NCBI RefSeq assembly: GCF_900343085.1
Contig: NZ_OPYI01000013.1
Location: 1 to 57,050 of the forward strand
DNA length: 57,050 bases
Source of the DNA: Aedoeadaptatus coli
Lineage (GTDB): Bacteria; Bacillota; Clostridia; Tissierellales; Peptoniphilaceae
Direction of reading: 5' to 3'
The translations under genes were made by a program, and so were the position numbers. The notes below the pieces were generated by a model. It searched no databases. It saw only the letters and a program-made list of their open reading frames with translations, and was not told where the DNA came from. Within the stretch, counting starts at the first letter, position 1; every line of letters starts with the position of its first letter. Shown here one piece after another: positions 16,391-23,636 of the stretch.

Positions 16391-17129
16391 ACTCTTCAGA
16401 GGGAGCATCCTCATCGTCGCCCTGCTCGTCCTGTGGCAGCTCTTGAGCACGTCGGGCCTTTTGCCCGCCTACCTGCTCCCCTCGCCTGTACAGGTCATCA
16501 AGGCCTTCGTGCAGGATCTCCCTCTGTTGGCGGCTCACTCGAAAGTCACCTTGGCCGAAGCGGCCCTCGGGCTCTTCTTCGGCATCGTCTCGGGCTTTCT
16601 CTGCGCCTTTTTAATGGACCGGTCGGCCTTTTTGAAGGACGCCCTCTATCCCCTCTTGGTCCTGACGCAGACGGTGCCCACCGTAGCCATCGCGCCCCTC
16701 TTGGTTCTCTGGATGGGCTACGGCATGACGCCGAAGGTGGTCCTGATCGTCATCGTCACCTTCTTTCCCATGGCCGTCAATCTCTACGAAGGCTTCGCCT
16801 CGGCAGATGTGGACGAAATGCGCCTCTTGCGCGCCATGGGCGCGGGCAAGCGGGAAATCTTTTCTTATGTGAAGCTCCCCAATGCCCTGGACGGCTTTTT
16901 CTCCGCCTTGAAAATCTCCGCCTCCTACTCCGTGGTAGGGGCGGTCATCGCCGAATGGCTCGGCGGATTCCAAGGCCTCGGTGTCTACATGACCCGGGTG
17001 AAAAACGCATACAGCTACGACCGCATGTTTGCCGTGATCTTTTTGATCTCGTTTTTAAGCTTAATCCTCATGGGCCTGGTGAATCTCTTCCAGAAAAAGG
17101 CCATGCCCTGGAAACAATTGAACCGATAG
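16365..17129 (+). CDS. thiX: Thiamine-precursor ABC permease
   Basis: 254-residue integral membrane subunit of a SsuC/TauC-type importer, with six hydrophobic segments and the EAA loop that docks to the ATPase (EMRLLRAMGAGKREIFSYVK..P). In a TPP-riboswitch operon with ThiY and ThiZ it is assigned to uptake of hydroxymethylpyrimidine or its formylamino precursor. The ATG at 16365 overlaps the preceding gene by 26 bases and lacks a clear ribosome site, which suggests coupling. Symbol follows the thiXYZ naming and rests on operon context. Confidence 0.9.
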   Translation: MKKSTNISKLFRGSILIVALLVLWQLLSTSGLLPAYLLPSPVQVIKAFVQDLPLLAAHSKVTLAEAALGLFFGIVSGFLCAFLMDRSAFLKDALYPLLVLTQTVPTVAIAPLLVLWMGYGMTPKVVLIVIVTFFPMAVNLYEGFASADVDEMRLLRAMGAGKREIFSYVKLPNALDGFFSALKISASYSVVGAVIAEWLGGFQGLGVYMTRVKNAYSYDRMFAVIFLISFLSLILMGLVNLFQKKAMPWKQLNR

Positions 17130-17138
17130 GAGTATTTT

Positions 17139-18134
17139 ATGAAACGTTACATGAAACGCTTACTACCCGCCCTCTTGGCCGTCTTTATGCTGGCCGGCTG
17201 TTCCTCCGGCGGCAAAAATGCCGACGGAGACAAACAAAAAGTACGCCTGGTCCTGGACTGGACGCCGAACACGAACCACACGGGGATTTACGTGGCCAAG
17301 GAAAAAGGCTATTTCGATGAAGCCGGCATCGATCTCGAAATCCTGCAACCGCCGGAAGGCGGCGCGGAAGGCCTGGTGGCTAACAGCGGCGGCGAATTCG
17401 GCGTCTCCTTCCAAGACACCATCGCCGCATCCTGGGCCAAGGAAGAACCCCTTCCCGTAACCGCTGTGGCAGCCATGGTCCAACACAACACCTCCGGCCT
17501 TTTAAGTGCCAAAGATAAAGGCATCGACTCCATGGGCAAACTCACCGGCCACACCTACGCCACTTGGAACATGCCCATCGAACTTGCCATGATTAAAACC
17601 ATGGTGGAAGACGACGGCGGCGATTTCTCCAAAGTCAATCTCCTTCCCTCCAATGTCACCGACATCGTGGCCGCATTAAACAGCAATGTGGACGCCGTGT
17701 GGGTCTACTACGGTTGGGACGGCATTAAAACCAAGGTCGATGGCCTGGAAACCAATTACATTCCCTTTATTGAATCCCACCCGGAATTCGACTATTACAG
17801 CCCCATTTTAATCGCCAACAACGATTTCCTGAAAAATGATCCGGACTCGGCGAAAAAAGCCCTGGCCGCCATTTCCAAAGGCTACGAATACGCCGCCGAA
17901 CATCCGGAAGAAGCCGCCGAAATTCTAATGAAGGCCTCCCCGGAATTGGACAAGAAAATGGTCGACGAAAGCCAAGCTTATCTTTCCAAACAATACATCG
18001 CCGATGCGAAACAATTCGGCATCATCGACAGCAATCGCTGGAACGCCTTCTACGGCTGGCTCTGGGAAAACAAATTAATCGATCGGGAAATCCCGAAAGA
18101 TTTCGGTTTCAGCAATGACTACCTCCCCCAATAA
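17139..18134 (+). CDS. thiY: Thiamine-precursor binding lipoprotein
   Basis: 331-residue NMT1/THI5-like solute-binding protein of the ThiXYZ importer. Signal peptide with lipobox LAGC (Cys21). The mature domain opens with the family pattern VRLVLDWTPNTNHTGIYVAKEKGYF and continues with two lobes typical of this fold. It captures the pyrimidine precursor outside the membrane and hands it to ThiX. ATG has TAGGAG. The last 20 bases overlap thiZ. The ligand (HMP or formylaminopyrimidine) cannot be decided from sequence. Confidence 0.93.
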   Translation: MKRYMKRLLPALLAVFMLAGCSSGGKNADGDKQKVRLVLDWTPNTNHTGIYVAKEKGYFDEAGIDLEILQPPEGGAEGLVANSGGEFGVSFQDTIAASWAKEEPLPVTAVAAMVQHNTSGLLSAKDKGIDSMGKLTGHTYATWNMPIELAMIKTMVEDDGGDFSKVNLLPSNVTDIVAALNSNVDAVWVYYGWDGIKTKVDGLETNYIPFIESHPEFDYYSPILIANNDFLKNDPDSAKKALAAISKGYEYAAEHPEEAAEILMKASPELDKKMVDESQAYLSKQYIADAKQFGIIDSNRWNAFYGWLWENKLIDREIPKDFGFSNDYLPQ

Positions 18135-18867
18135 GCCCCTCTTAAAGGGCGAAGGCATTTGCCGCCGCTTCGGCGACAAAGTCGTGCTGGACGAGGTGAA
18201 TCTTTCCGTGAATCGGGGAAAAGTCGTATCCCTTTTGGGCCAAAGCGGCAGCGGAAAAACCACCCTCTTTAACATTCTGGCGGGGCTGGACGTTCCCGAT
18301 GCAGGCACGGTGCATCTCCTGGACGAAGACGTCACCGGCGAACCGGGCCATGTGGCCTACATGCTGCAAAAGGATCTGCTTCTTCGCCACTTAAAGATCA
18401 TCGACAATGTGTCCCTTCCTCTGCGCCTGGCCGGCAAGAGCAAAGAAGAAGCCCGCGCTGCAGCCGACGGCTACTTTAAGGAGTTCGGCCTGGAAGGCAC
18501 TCAATACAGCTACCCCGGCGCATTGAGCGGCGGTATGGCCCAGCGGGCGGCCTTTTTAAGGACCTTTCTCTTCTCGAAAGACCTGGTGCTCCTGGACGAG
18601 CCCTTCTCCCGCTTAGACGCCATTACAAAGGCGTCCATGCAGGATTGGTACCTGGCCATTAAGGACAAATACGCCCTTACCACCATCCTCATTACCCACG
18701 ACATCGACGAAGCCCTGCGCATGAGCGACGTGATTCACGTCCTGTCCCCGAAAAAGAAATCCATCGCCTACACCTACGAGGTGCCGGAAGGGGACCGCAA
18801 GGAATTCGAACTGTCCCGGGATTATTTGGACGCAAAAAAAGCCATTCAGGAAGCCATTATGGCTTAG
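18115..18867 (+). CDS. thiZ: Thiamine-precursor ABC ATPase
   Basis: 250-residue ATPase that drives the ThiXY importer. Walker A GQSGSGKTT near residue 44, Q-loop in YMLQKDLLL, signature ALSGGMAQRAAF, Walker B VLLDEPFS and switch histidine in THDIDEAL are intact. Start ATG lies in the end of thiY (20-base overlap). Last gene of the riboswitch operon. A decayed partial copy of this gene lies at about 21.5 kb. Confidence 0.95.
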   Translation: MTTSPNKPLLKGEGICRRFGDKVVLDEVNLSVNRGKVVSLLGQSGSGKTTLFNILAGLDVPDAGTVHLLDEDVTGEPGHVAYMLQKDLLLRHLKIIDNVSLPLRLAGKSKEEARAAADGYFKEFGLEGTQYSYPGALSGGMAQRAAFLRTFLFSKDLVLLDEPFSRLDAITKASMQDWYLAIKDKYALTTILITHDIDEALRMSDVIHVLSPKKKSIAYTYEVPEGDRKEFELSRDYLDAKKAIQEAIMA

Positions 18868-18899
18868 AAAACTTCTGAAAGCACAATCAATGCATAAAA

Positions 18900-18938
18900 A
18901 GGCTCTTTCCCACCGAAAGGATGAGAAAGAGCCTTTCT
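18900..18938. terminator. Bidirectional terminator
   Basis: Perfect 10-bp stem AGGCTCTTTC / GAAAGAGCCT with a 15-base loop, flanked by A-rich sequence on the left and T-rich on the right. It can stop thiZ from the left and the 18967 lipoprotein gene from the right. Confidence 0.85.
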
Positions 18939-18966
18939 TATGTGTTCTGTTTTCAAAGGGCCGAAA

Positions 18967-20148
18967 CTACTTCTCCACCCTTCCCCAATACAAATAGTTC
19001 TTGTCCCCGTCTTTTTCCACGAAAGACAAGATGCCGTCGTTACTGAAAAAGACAGAGCCCAGATTCTCTTGTCTTAGGGAAATCTTCTTTGCCCTCATCT
19101 CGGAAAGATCCACGAAGTCGAGGCTGACGTCGCCGTAAATAAAGAGGCGTCCGTCATCTAAAATTCTCGATTCGCGAAGAAAATTCGAATACGCGTAGCC
19201 CGGCAGGATATAGGGCGTATACCCGTCGCCCTCTTTTTTGTAGAGGGTGCATCGATCTTTTTCCGGATCTCCCTCGGGATTCGGCGCGTTCAAATTGACG
19301 ATGAGCTCGGGATCTCCCGCCAAATACCTTGAAAGTCTCGTAATAAAGGGGATCTCGTAGAGGGTGTTTTTCTCTCTGTCCAGCAAATAGGAGCCCTTGG
19401 CTTCGGTGACATTTTCCGAATAATCGTCCAGTTCCTGAAATCCCACGGTGTTTCCCATGCCGCAGAAATTCGTAAACAGATGCCCTTCTTTCACTTTTTC
19501 GTCTTTTCCCAAAGTAAAGGCCGCATTTAAAATTTCCTCCGCCTTATCTCCGCCGTATTTCATAAAATACATGGCGTTTTCCAATTTATTTTCGCCGAGC
19601 ATTTTTTCCAAGCTGACGTAAAAGCCCTCTTTTTCGGCAAAGGCGGCGATTCTGCTGAAATCCGAAAGCTTCACCTGCTTCACTTCTCCGTCGGGCCGGA
19701 TCTCAACGTAATCCACGGCATCGTCCGTATTGGAGGCGATGAAATAAAACGTCCCATCCACGACTTTGGCGGCATCCATGTATTTATAGGTGCGCTCCAA
19801 CTCCACATCTTTGGCCTCGCCGGTCTTTAAATCGGTGATTCTGATGTTTTTAAACGCTTCCAAAGTGGGATCGCTGATGTCTTCGTATAAAATTTCCTCT
19901 TTCGGATCGAATCCGAGAACCCAATCCTTCGATATTTCTTTTTTCGAAAAACCATCTTTGATATCGTCCACGGAAAGTGCGGTAAACTCCATCATCTCCG
20001 GTTCTTTTAGATTGTCGGAAAGCACCTTCGTCTCCCCGGCCAAATATTCCAATCCCTTTTCCGCAGCCGAATTCCCTTGAGGCACGGCCTTTTGTCTCCC
20101 GCAGGCAAGCAGGCAAAGCAATATGCACACGATAGTCAGCTTCTTCAC
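18967..20148 (-). CDS. Large lipoprotein, possible beta-propeller
   Basis: 393 residues with signal peptide and lipobox LLAC (Cys16). The mature part repeats short beta-strand patterns (KVVDGTFYFIAS, YVEIRPDGEVKQVKLSD, RLFIYGDVSLDFVDLSE, GILSFVEKDGDKNYLYW), which suggests a propeller-like or DUF5050-type fold; no catalytic motif is seen. GTG start at 20148 after GAGGAGAAGG. It is the promoter-distal gene of the surface island and is separated from the next gene by a terminator. Function unknown. Confidence 0.75.
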   Translation of the reverse strand: MKKLTIVCILLCLLACGRQKAVPQGNSAAEKGLEYLAGETKVLSDNLKEPEMMEFTALSVDDIKDGFSKKEISKDWVLGFDPKEEILYEDISDPTLEAFKNIRITDLKTGEAKDVELERTYKYMDAAKVVDGTFYFIASNTDDAVDYVEIRPDGEVKQVKLSDFSRIAAFAEKEGFYVSLEKMLGENKLENAMYFMKYGGDKAEEILNAAFTLGKDEKVKEGHLFTNFCGMGNTVGFQELDDYSENVTEAKGSYLLDREKNTLYEIPFITRLSRYLAGDPELIVNLNAPNPEGDPEKDRCTLYKKEGDGYTPYILPGYAYSNFLRESRILDDGRLFIYGDVSLDFVDLSEMRAKKISLRQENLGSVFFSNDGILSFVEKDGDKNYLYWGRVEK

Positions 20149-20189
20149 GGCCTTCTCCTCTCTTATCGCGCAGTCCGTTCTTCCGGATA

Positions 20190-20211
20190 AAAAAAGGGGA
20201 TTTCTCCCCTT
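20190..20211 (-). terminator. Terminator of C39-like gene
   Basis: On the minus strand, stem AAGGGGA / TCCCCTT with a GAAA loop followed by eight T, immediately after the stop codon of the 20215-21165 gene. Confidence 0.85.
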
Positions 20212-20214
20212 TCT

Positions 20215-21165
20215 TTAATGAATGATTTGTCGGCGCTCCTGCTGTTGATTTGCCCGATACAATTCCCGAGCAGGATAGACTTTTGTACCGCTGAATTTAT
20301 AATGGGGATCCGTCACCTGAACTTCGTTCGATACCGAGCCAAACCGATAACCGCTTACATTTAAAATATGGCCCGTCGTATTGTATTCGAATGCGTCGAT
20401 GTCGACAGTGGAAATATCCAAGACGGCGGGTCTGTTGTTATCAATGGAGTTCACGACGATTCGATGCCAGTTTTCGAAGCTGCCGATGCTCGATAAAACA
20501 TAGCCGGATTTCACATAATCCCGCAAAAATTGTTTGACGCGGGAAAAATCAGTCCCTTGGAAAGTGGTGCCTAAAAAGCCGGCGATTTGTTTTTGCGTGT
20601 ACCTTTCTCCGTTAAAATAATCGTCCAATTGCTTTACCGTCGCCACGCCACCGTAATACGTGGTTTCTTGCCTTCTCACCGGCACATTTCTGACATTTTG
20701 ATAGATCTTGCCGGGCTCAAAGTTTCCTCGCCCTTCGGAGAAAGGCATCGACGTCTTTTCATCCGTTGATAAAGCTTTGCCGGTCATAGTATAGTCTTCC
20801 TCCGCTTTTTCGCTCGCTTTTAAGGCTGCTTGATAACGGGGATCTTTCACTTGTTTTGCAATCTCTTTTTCTTTTCTTTCTTTTTCTAATCTTTCCCCTT
20901 CATGCATCTTCGGCCATAATACAGCTCCGTCTTTTAAGGTAAGATCGCCGGTATTTCCCTTTCGAACCTGCTGCATCAGTTCATATTCTTTTTCTTCCAT
21001 CTCTTTTCTTTCCCCTTCGGAAACTTCGGGCCACAGAACGGCCCCGTTCTCGAGGGTGAGATCACCGGTGTTTCCGCCGGGTAGCGTGGAAGAATCCGCT
21101 GCATACACGAGGCTTGAACACAGGAGCACTAAAGATAGACCAATCGTCAGTATTCGTTTCATCAT
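20215..21165 (-). CDS. Secreted C39-fold protein without Cys
   Basis: 316 residues. Signal peptide to about residue 22. Two tandem copies of a 39-residue unit (about 31-69 and 70-108), each starting GNTGDLTL..GAVLWP and ending in a charged helix. From about 160 a domain resembles peptidase family C39 (C39_2): YYGGVATVKQLDDYF in the place of the usual YCGPA motif, TGHILNVSGYRF for the catalytic His266, and VTDPHY for the Asp286 region. The nucleophile position is Gly172, and the mature protein has no cysteine at all, so a C39-type reaction looks impossible. Start ATGATG follows AAGGAGG. Likely a binding or scaffold version of the fold. Confidence 0.72.
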   Translation of the reverse strand: MMKRILTIGLSLVLLCSSLVYAADSSTLPGGNTGDLTLENGAVLWPEVSEGERKEMEEKEYELMQQVRKGNTGDLTLKDGAVLWPKMHEGERLEKERKEKEIAKQVKDPRYQAALKASEKAEEDYTMTGKALSTDEKTSMPFSEGRGNFEPGKIYQNVRNVPVRRQETTYYGGVATVKQLDDYFNGERYTQKQIAGFLGTTFQGTDFSRVKQFLRDYVKSGYVLSSIGSFENWHRIVVNSIDNNRPAVLDISTVDIDAFEYNTTGHILNVSGYRFGSVSNEVQVTDPHYKFSGTKVYPARELYRANQQQERRQIIH

Positions 21166-21183
21166 CCTACCTCCTTGCTTTAA

Positions 21184-21197
21184 ATCTGATTTCAGAT
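21184..21197. promoter_or_regulatory. Palindrome in the leader of the C39-like gene
   Basis: ATCTGA-TT-TCAGAT, a perfect 6-bp inverted repeat between the transcription start and the ribosome site of the 21165 gene. Could be an operator or a small RNA hairpin; no regulator is evident. Confidence 0.35.
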
Positions 21198-21221
21198 ATC
21201 CTTATTCCTTTTATTGTATTC

Positions 21222-21250
21222 AATATACCATTCTATGTATCGTTACGCAA
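21222..21250 (-). promoter_or_regulatory. Promoter of C39-like gene
   Basis: Minus strand TTGCGT (21245-21250), 17-base spacer ending in TGG, TATATT (21222-21227). Both boxes and the TGG extension fit the promoter type seen elsewhere in the window. Confidence 0.7.
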
Positions 21251-21290
21251 TAGCGATTTTCCCGTAAATGACCTCATTCCGAAGGGATAT

Positions 21291-21329
21291 AAAAAACCTC
21301 CCCGATTTTTCGACGGAGAGGTCGTTTTT
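21291..21329 (-). terminator. Probable terminator after SLH gene remnant
   Basis: Imperfect stem ACCTCCCCG / CGGAGAGGT flanked by A-run and T-run, so it may work in both directions. On the minus strand it directly follows the stop codon of the remnant at 21338-21477, as expected of the terminator of the former gene. Confidence 0.6.
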
Positions 21330-21337
21330 CCAACAAA

Positions 21338-21477
21338 CTAATTTAATTGGCTTTTTAAATTCAGCATCATTTGGGTGGCTTCTTCTCTGCTCGCCGTGCC
21401 TTTGGGATCAAAGACATGGCCGTCGCGACCGTGTAGAATCCCCCTCGTCTTAAATTTGCCACGGCAGGCCGATAGAC
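21338..21477 (-). pseudogene. 3' remnant of SLH-carboxypeptidase gene
   Basis: About 140 bases nearly identical to the 3' end of the carboxypeptidase-SLH gene at 23637. The minus strand reads ..RPAVANLRRGILHGRDGHVFDPK.. and on to MMLNLKSQLN stop, against RPAVANLTARGILHGKNGNIFDPK.. and MMLNLKNQLN in the intact gene, with one codon lost. The similarity stops at 21477, where a thiZ remnant begins on the other strand. It is the tail of a former second copy, with no start codon or promoter. Confidence 0.88.
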
Positions 21478-21662
21478 GAGCTATTCTTCCGCTTGGATGC
21501 CATGACAAGGGCATTGTATTTGCCCATTAAAGATAAGTACGCACTTACCAGCATCCTCATTGCCCACGACATTGACGAAGCCCTGCGCATGAGCCATGTG
21601 ATTTACGCCCCCGAAAAGAAATCTATCGCCTACACGCACAGGATTCCGGAAGAAGTTAAAAG
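21478..21662 (+). pseudogene. 3' remnant of a thiZ-like gene
   Basis: Plus-strand reading FRLDAMTRALYLPIKDKYAL, TSILIAHDIDEALRMSHVIY and APEKKSIAYTHRIPE matches the C-terminal part of ThiZ (SRLDAITKASMQDWYLAIKD, TTILITHDIDEALRMSDVIH, SPKKKSIAYTYEVPE). Several residues are lost and the switch motif THD became AHD. Walker A, signature and Walker B are absent. It is truncated exactly where the SLH remnant on the opposite strand is truncated. Confidence 0.88.
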
Positions 21663-21666
21663 AAAA

Positions 21667-21696
21667 GGGACGCAGCGAAAAGACTGCGCCCTTTTT
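21667..21696. terminator. Terminator of YSIRK/SLH gene and thiZ remnant
   Basis: Stem GGGACGCAG / CTGCGCCC(T) with an 8-base loop, flanked by T-rich sequence on both strands. It can stop the 21721 gene on the minus strand and would have ended the former thiZ copy on the plus strand. Confidence 0.8.
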
Positions 21697-21720
21697 CAAA
21701 AGACAAGATTCTATGGGATT

Positions 21721-23301
21721 TTACTTGTGCGCGGCCAATGCATCAAGCATGGCTTGATAATTGTTTGCCGCCATGAGAATTTGGACATATGCCCAGTGAT
21801 TTTCACTGACGTCCTTAAAGGAATTGAAGTTCCCTCTAATCTTCATCAGATCTTGCTTGCTCATATTCCTGCCGTCGTAACGATTCAGAATCGTCACGGC
21901 TTCAGCTCTCGTAATGGCTCCGTCGGGTTTGAAGGTGCCGTCGGGGTAGCCGATAATTCGGCCGTTGCCGAAGGCTTGATTAATGGCAGCTTCAAAAGGA
22001 TGACCCTTTACATCGGCGAAAGGCGCGATGCGATCCGTCTTTTTGTCGATGCCGGCCAATGCCCGGGCAAATTCGGCTCGCGTAATGGGTTCGTTGGGAC
22101 GGAAGTTTCCGTTTTTATCCGCCAACATTAAATCATTTTTCACCATGGCGTTGATCACTTCGTTGTACCAACTGCTGTCCGTGTCCTTGAAACCGGGTTT
22201 GGCCTTGTTGCTCGTATCCAAACCCGCCAGTGAGGCGATCATGGACGCCGCCTCGGCGCGACTGATCTTTCCTCCCGGGCGGAAGCTGTTATCGCCGTAG
22301 CCGAAAATAAATGCCTGATGCTTTACTTTCGGTGCCTCAGGCGTACTCGGCGTTCCCGGATTTTCCGCAGCCGTCACTGCAACCATATCTCCGTTTTCAA
22401 AAAACGTTTCATTTGCAAATTTTATATAGACGATAGGTTTAATATATTTGGCATTTTCGGGTAGCTTCGTGATTTCGATTTCATAGCCGCCGGCTACTTG
22501 TTTTACCGTGTAATCATCCCGAGGCACTTCCTGCTTCTTATATTTCGGCGTCGCCGACGTGCTTGTATCCACCCTCGTCGATGGACTTCTTACTGCCTTG
22601 GGTTTCCCTTCTTCAAAATCCTTCTGTGTCACATAATTCAGCTTAAAGAAAGCTTCTTCATTCTCGCCGATCTTTCCGGCCCCTGCAAGATTCGACTGAA
22701 TTTCAATCTTATTGTCCTTTAATGCCACATACTTTTTATTATTGTGGGGGTTGAGCTGATCTCGCTTCCCCAGTACCTTATAATTGACGAGAGCTTTTTT
22801 CGTATAATCCCTGAAGAGGCCGGATTTCTTTCCATTAACCTTTTTATAAGGGACACTTTCAATAAATTTCAATTCCTCTTCCGTAATTTTTTCTTTGCCT
22901 AATAAAGTCTTCGCTTTTTCAACGGCGCCCTTGACTTCATCTTTCACGCCCGGCTGAAATTCAATGGAATCGCTGTCAAGAACCTTCTCTTCCACTGTTT
23001 TCATGTACCTTTGAAGTTCGGCCTTGGCCTGTCTAACCCTTTCGGCAAATTCCACATTGGTCTTGTCCGCTTTGGAATTTTTCTCTTTCGCTTGCTCGCG
23101 TTCAAGGCGACTTATACTTTGGTTCCCGACAAGCGCCGGCTTTTGATTCGCATCCATTGCCCTATTCGTTCCGGAGCCGGAGGCGGCATAGGAGGACCCC
23201 GGTAAAAATCCTGCAATTAAGGTAAAGCCTAAAAGGCATGAGACGAAACCGACAGACAATTTTCGCATTCCGTAACGAGGTCGTTGCTCTTTTTGTTTCA
23301 T
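21721..23301 (-). CDS. YSIRK-signal surface protein with three SLH
   Basis: 526 residues. The N-terminus RYGMRKLSVGFVSCLLGF is a YSIRK-type signal peptide, cleaved near residue 40. Residues about 55-170 are charged and helical (coiled-coil-like), 170-330 form a beta-rich region of unknown fold. Three SLH modules follow (about 335-385, 395-445, 455-520; SRAEAASMI, TRAEFARAL, TRAEAVTIL), expected to bind secondary cell-wall polymer. There is no LPxTG sorting motif, so anchoring would be by SLH alone. ATG after GAAGGAG. Own promoter and a leader of about 105 bases. Likely an adhesin or structural surface protein. Confidence 0.88.
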   Translation of the reverse strand: MKQKEQRPRYGMRKLSVGFVSCLLGFTLIAGFLPGSSYAASGSGTNRAMDANQKPALVGNQSISRLEREQAKEKNSKADKTNVEFAERVRQAKAELQRYMKTVEEKVLDSDSIEFQPGVKDEVKGAVEKAKTLLGKEKITEEELKFIESVPYKKVNGKKSGLFRDYTKKALVNYKVLGKRDQLNPHNNKKYVALKDNKIEIQSNLAGAGKIGENEEAFFKLNYVTQKDFEEGKPKAVRSPSTRVDTSTSATPKYKKQEVPRDDYTVKQVAGGYEIEITKLPENAKYIKPIVYIKFANETFFENGDMVAVTAAENPGTPSTPEAPKVKHQAFIFGYGDNSFRPGGKISRAEAASMIASLAGLDTSNKAKPGFKDTDSSWYNEVINAMVKNDLMLADKNGNFRPNEPITRAEFARALAGIDKKTDRIAPFADVKGHPFEAAINQAFGNGRIIGYPDGTFKPDGAITRAEAVTILNRYDGRNMSKQDLMKIRGNFNSFKDVSENHWAYVQILMAANNYQAMLDALAAHK

Positions 23302-23415
23302 ATTTTCTCCTTCATTATAAATTCCATGGCCCCTTTGTCCGCATCAAATCTATGTATTTTTCCATAGCAGACCTAATCCAAAGTTGTCATGAGCAAAGTG
23401 ATCTTCTAATTCGAA

Positions 23416-23443
23416 ATTATATCACGCTGATATTAATTATCAA
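23416..23443 (-). promoter_or_regulatory. Promoter of YSIRK/SLH gene
   Basis: Minus strand TTGATA (23438-23443), 16-base spacer ending in TGA, consensus TATAAT (23416-23421). This is one of the strongest promoters in the window and gives a leader of roughly 105 bases. Confidence 0.8.
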
Positions 23444-23569
23444 CTGTTGTTTTTATATTTCTTCTCTTTTCCTTTATTTTTGCTTTCTGCTGCCTTTTTA
23501 TTCTTATGTTCTAGCTCATTTAAATTATTTCTTCCGCGCGGCTTTTTGATGGCTCTTTCAAAGTAAAGA
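23444..23569. other. AT-rich spacer
   Basis: The stretch between the YSIRK/SLH promoter and the bidirectional terminator is clearly richer in A and T than the surrounding genes, with long T tracts. No open frame, repeat or RNA is visible in it. Together with the leader it makes up the 335-base gap between the two SLH genes. Confidence 0.6.
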
Positions 23570-23610
23570 AAAAGCCTCTGCAGTTGTTTTCTACGCCTGC
23601 AGAGGCTTTT
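23570..23610. terminator. Strong bidirectional terminator
   Basis: Perfect 14-bp stem AAAAGCCTCTGCAG / CTGCAGAGGCTTTT with a 13-base loop. It lies downstream of the carboxypeptidase gene (minus strand). Confidence 0.9.
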
Positions 23611-23636
23611 CTCATTTCTTTTTTCTGATTGTCCGT

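Noticed and set aside
21493-22131. Long plus-strand open frame of 212 codons starting in the thiZ remnant
   Set aside because: Only the first 55 or so codons resemble ThiZ; the rest is the antisense of the SLH gene and is interrupted by a terminator, so it is treated as a remnant.
23302-23569. Hidden small RNA or peptide in the gap between the two SLH genes
   Set aside because: Beyond the promoter, the leader and the terminator there is only AT-rich sequence with no consistent hairpin or reading frame.
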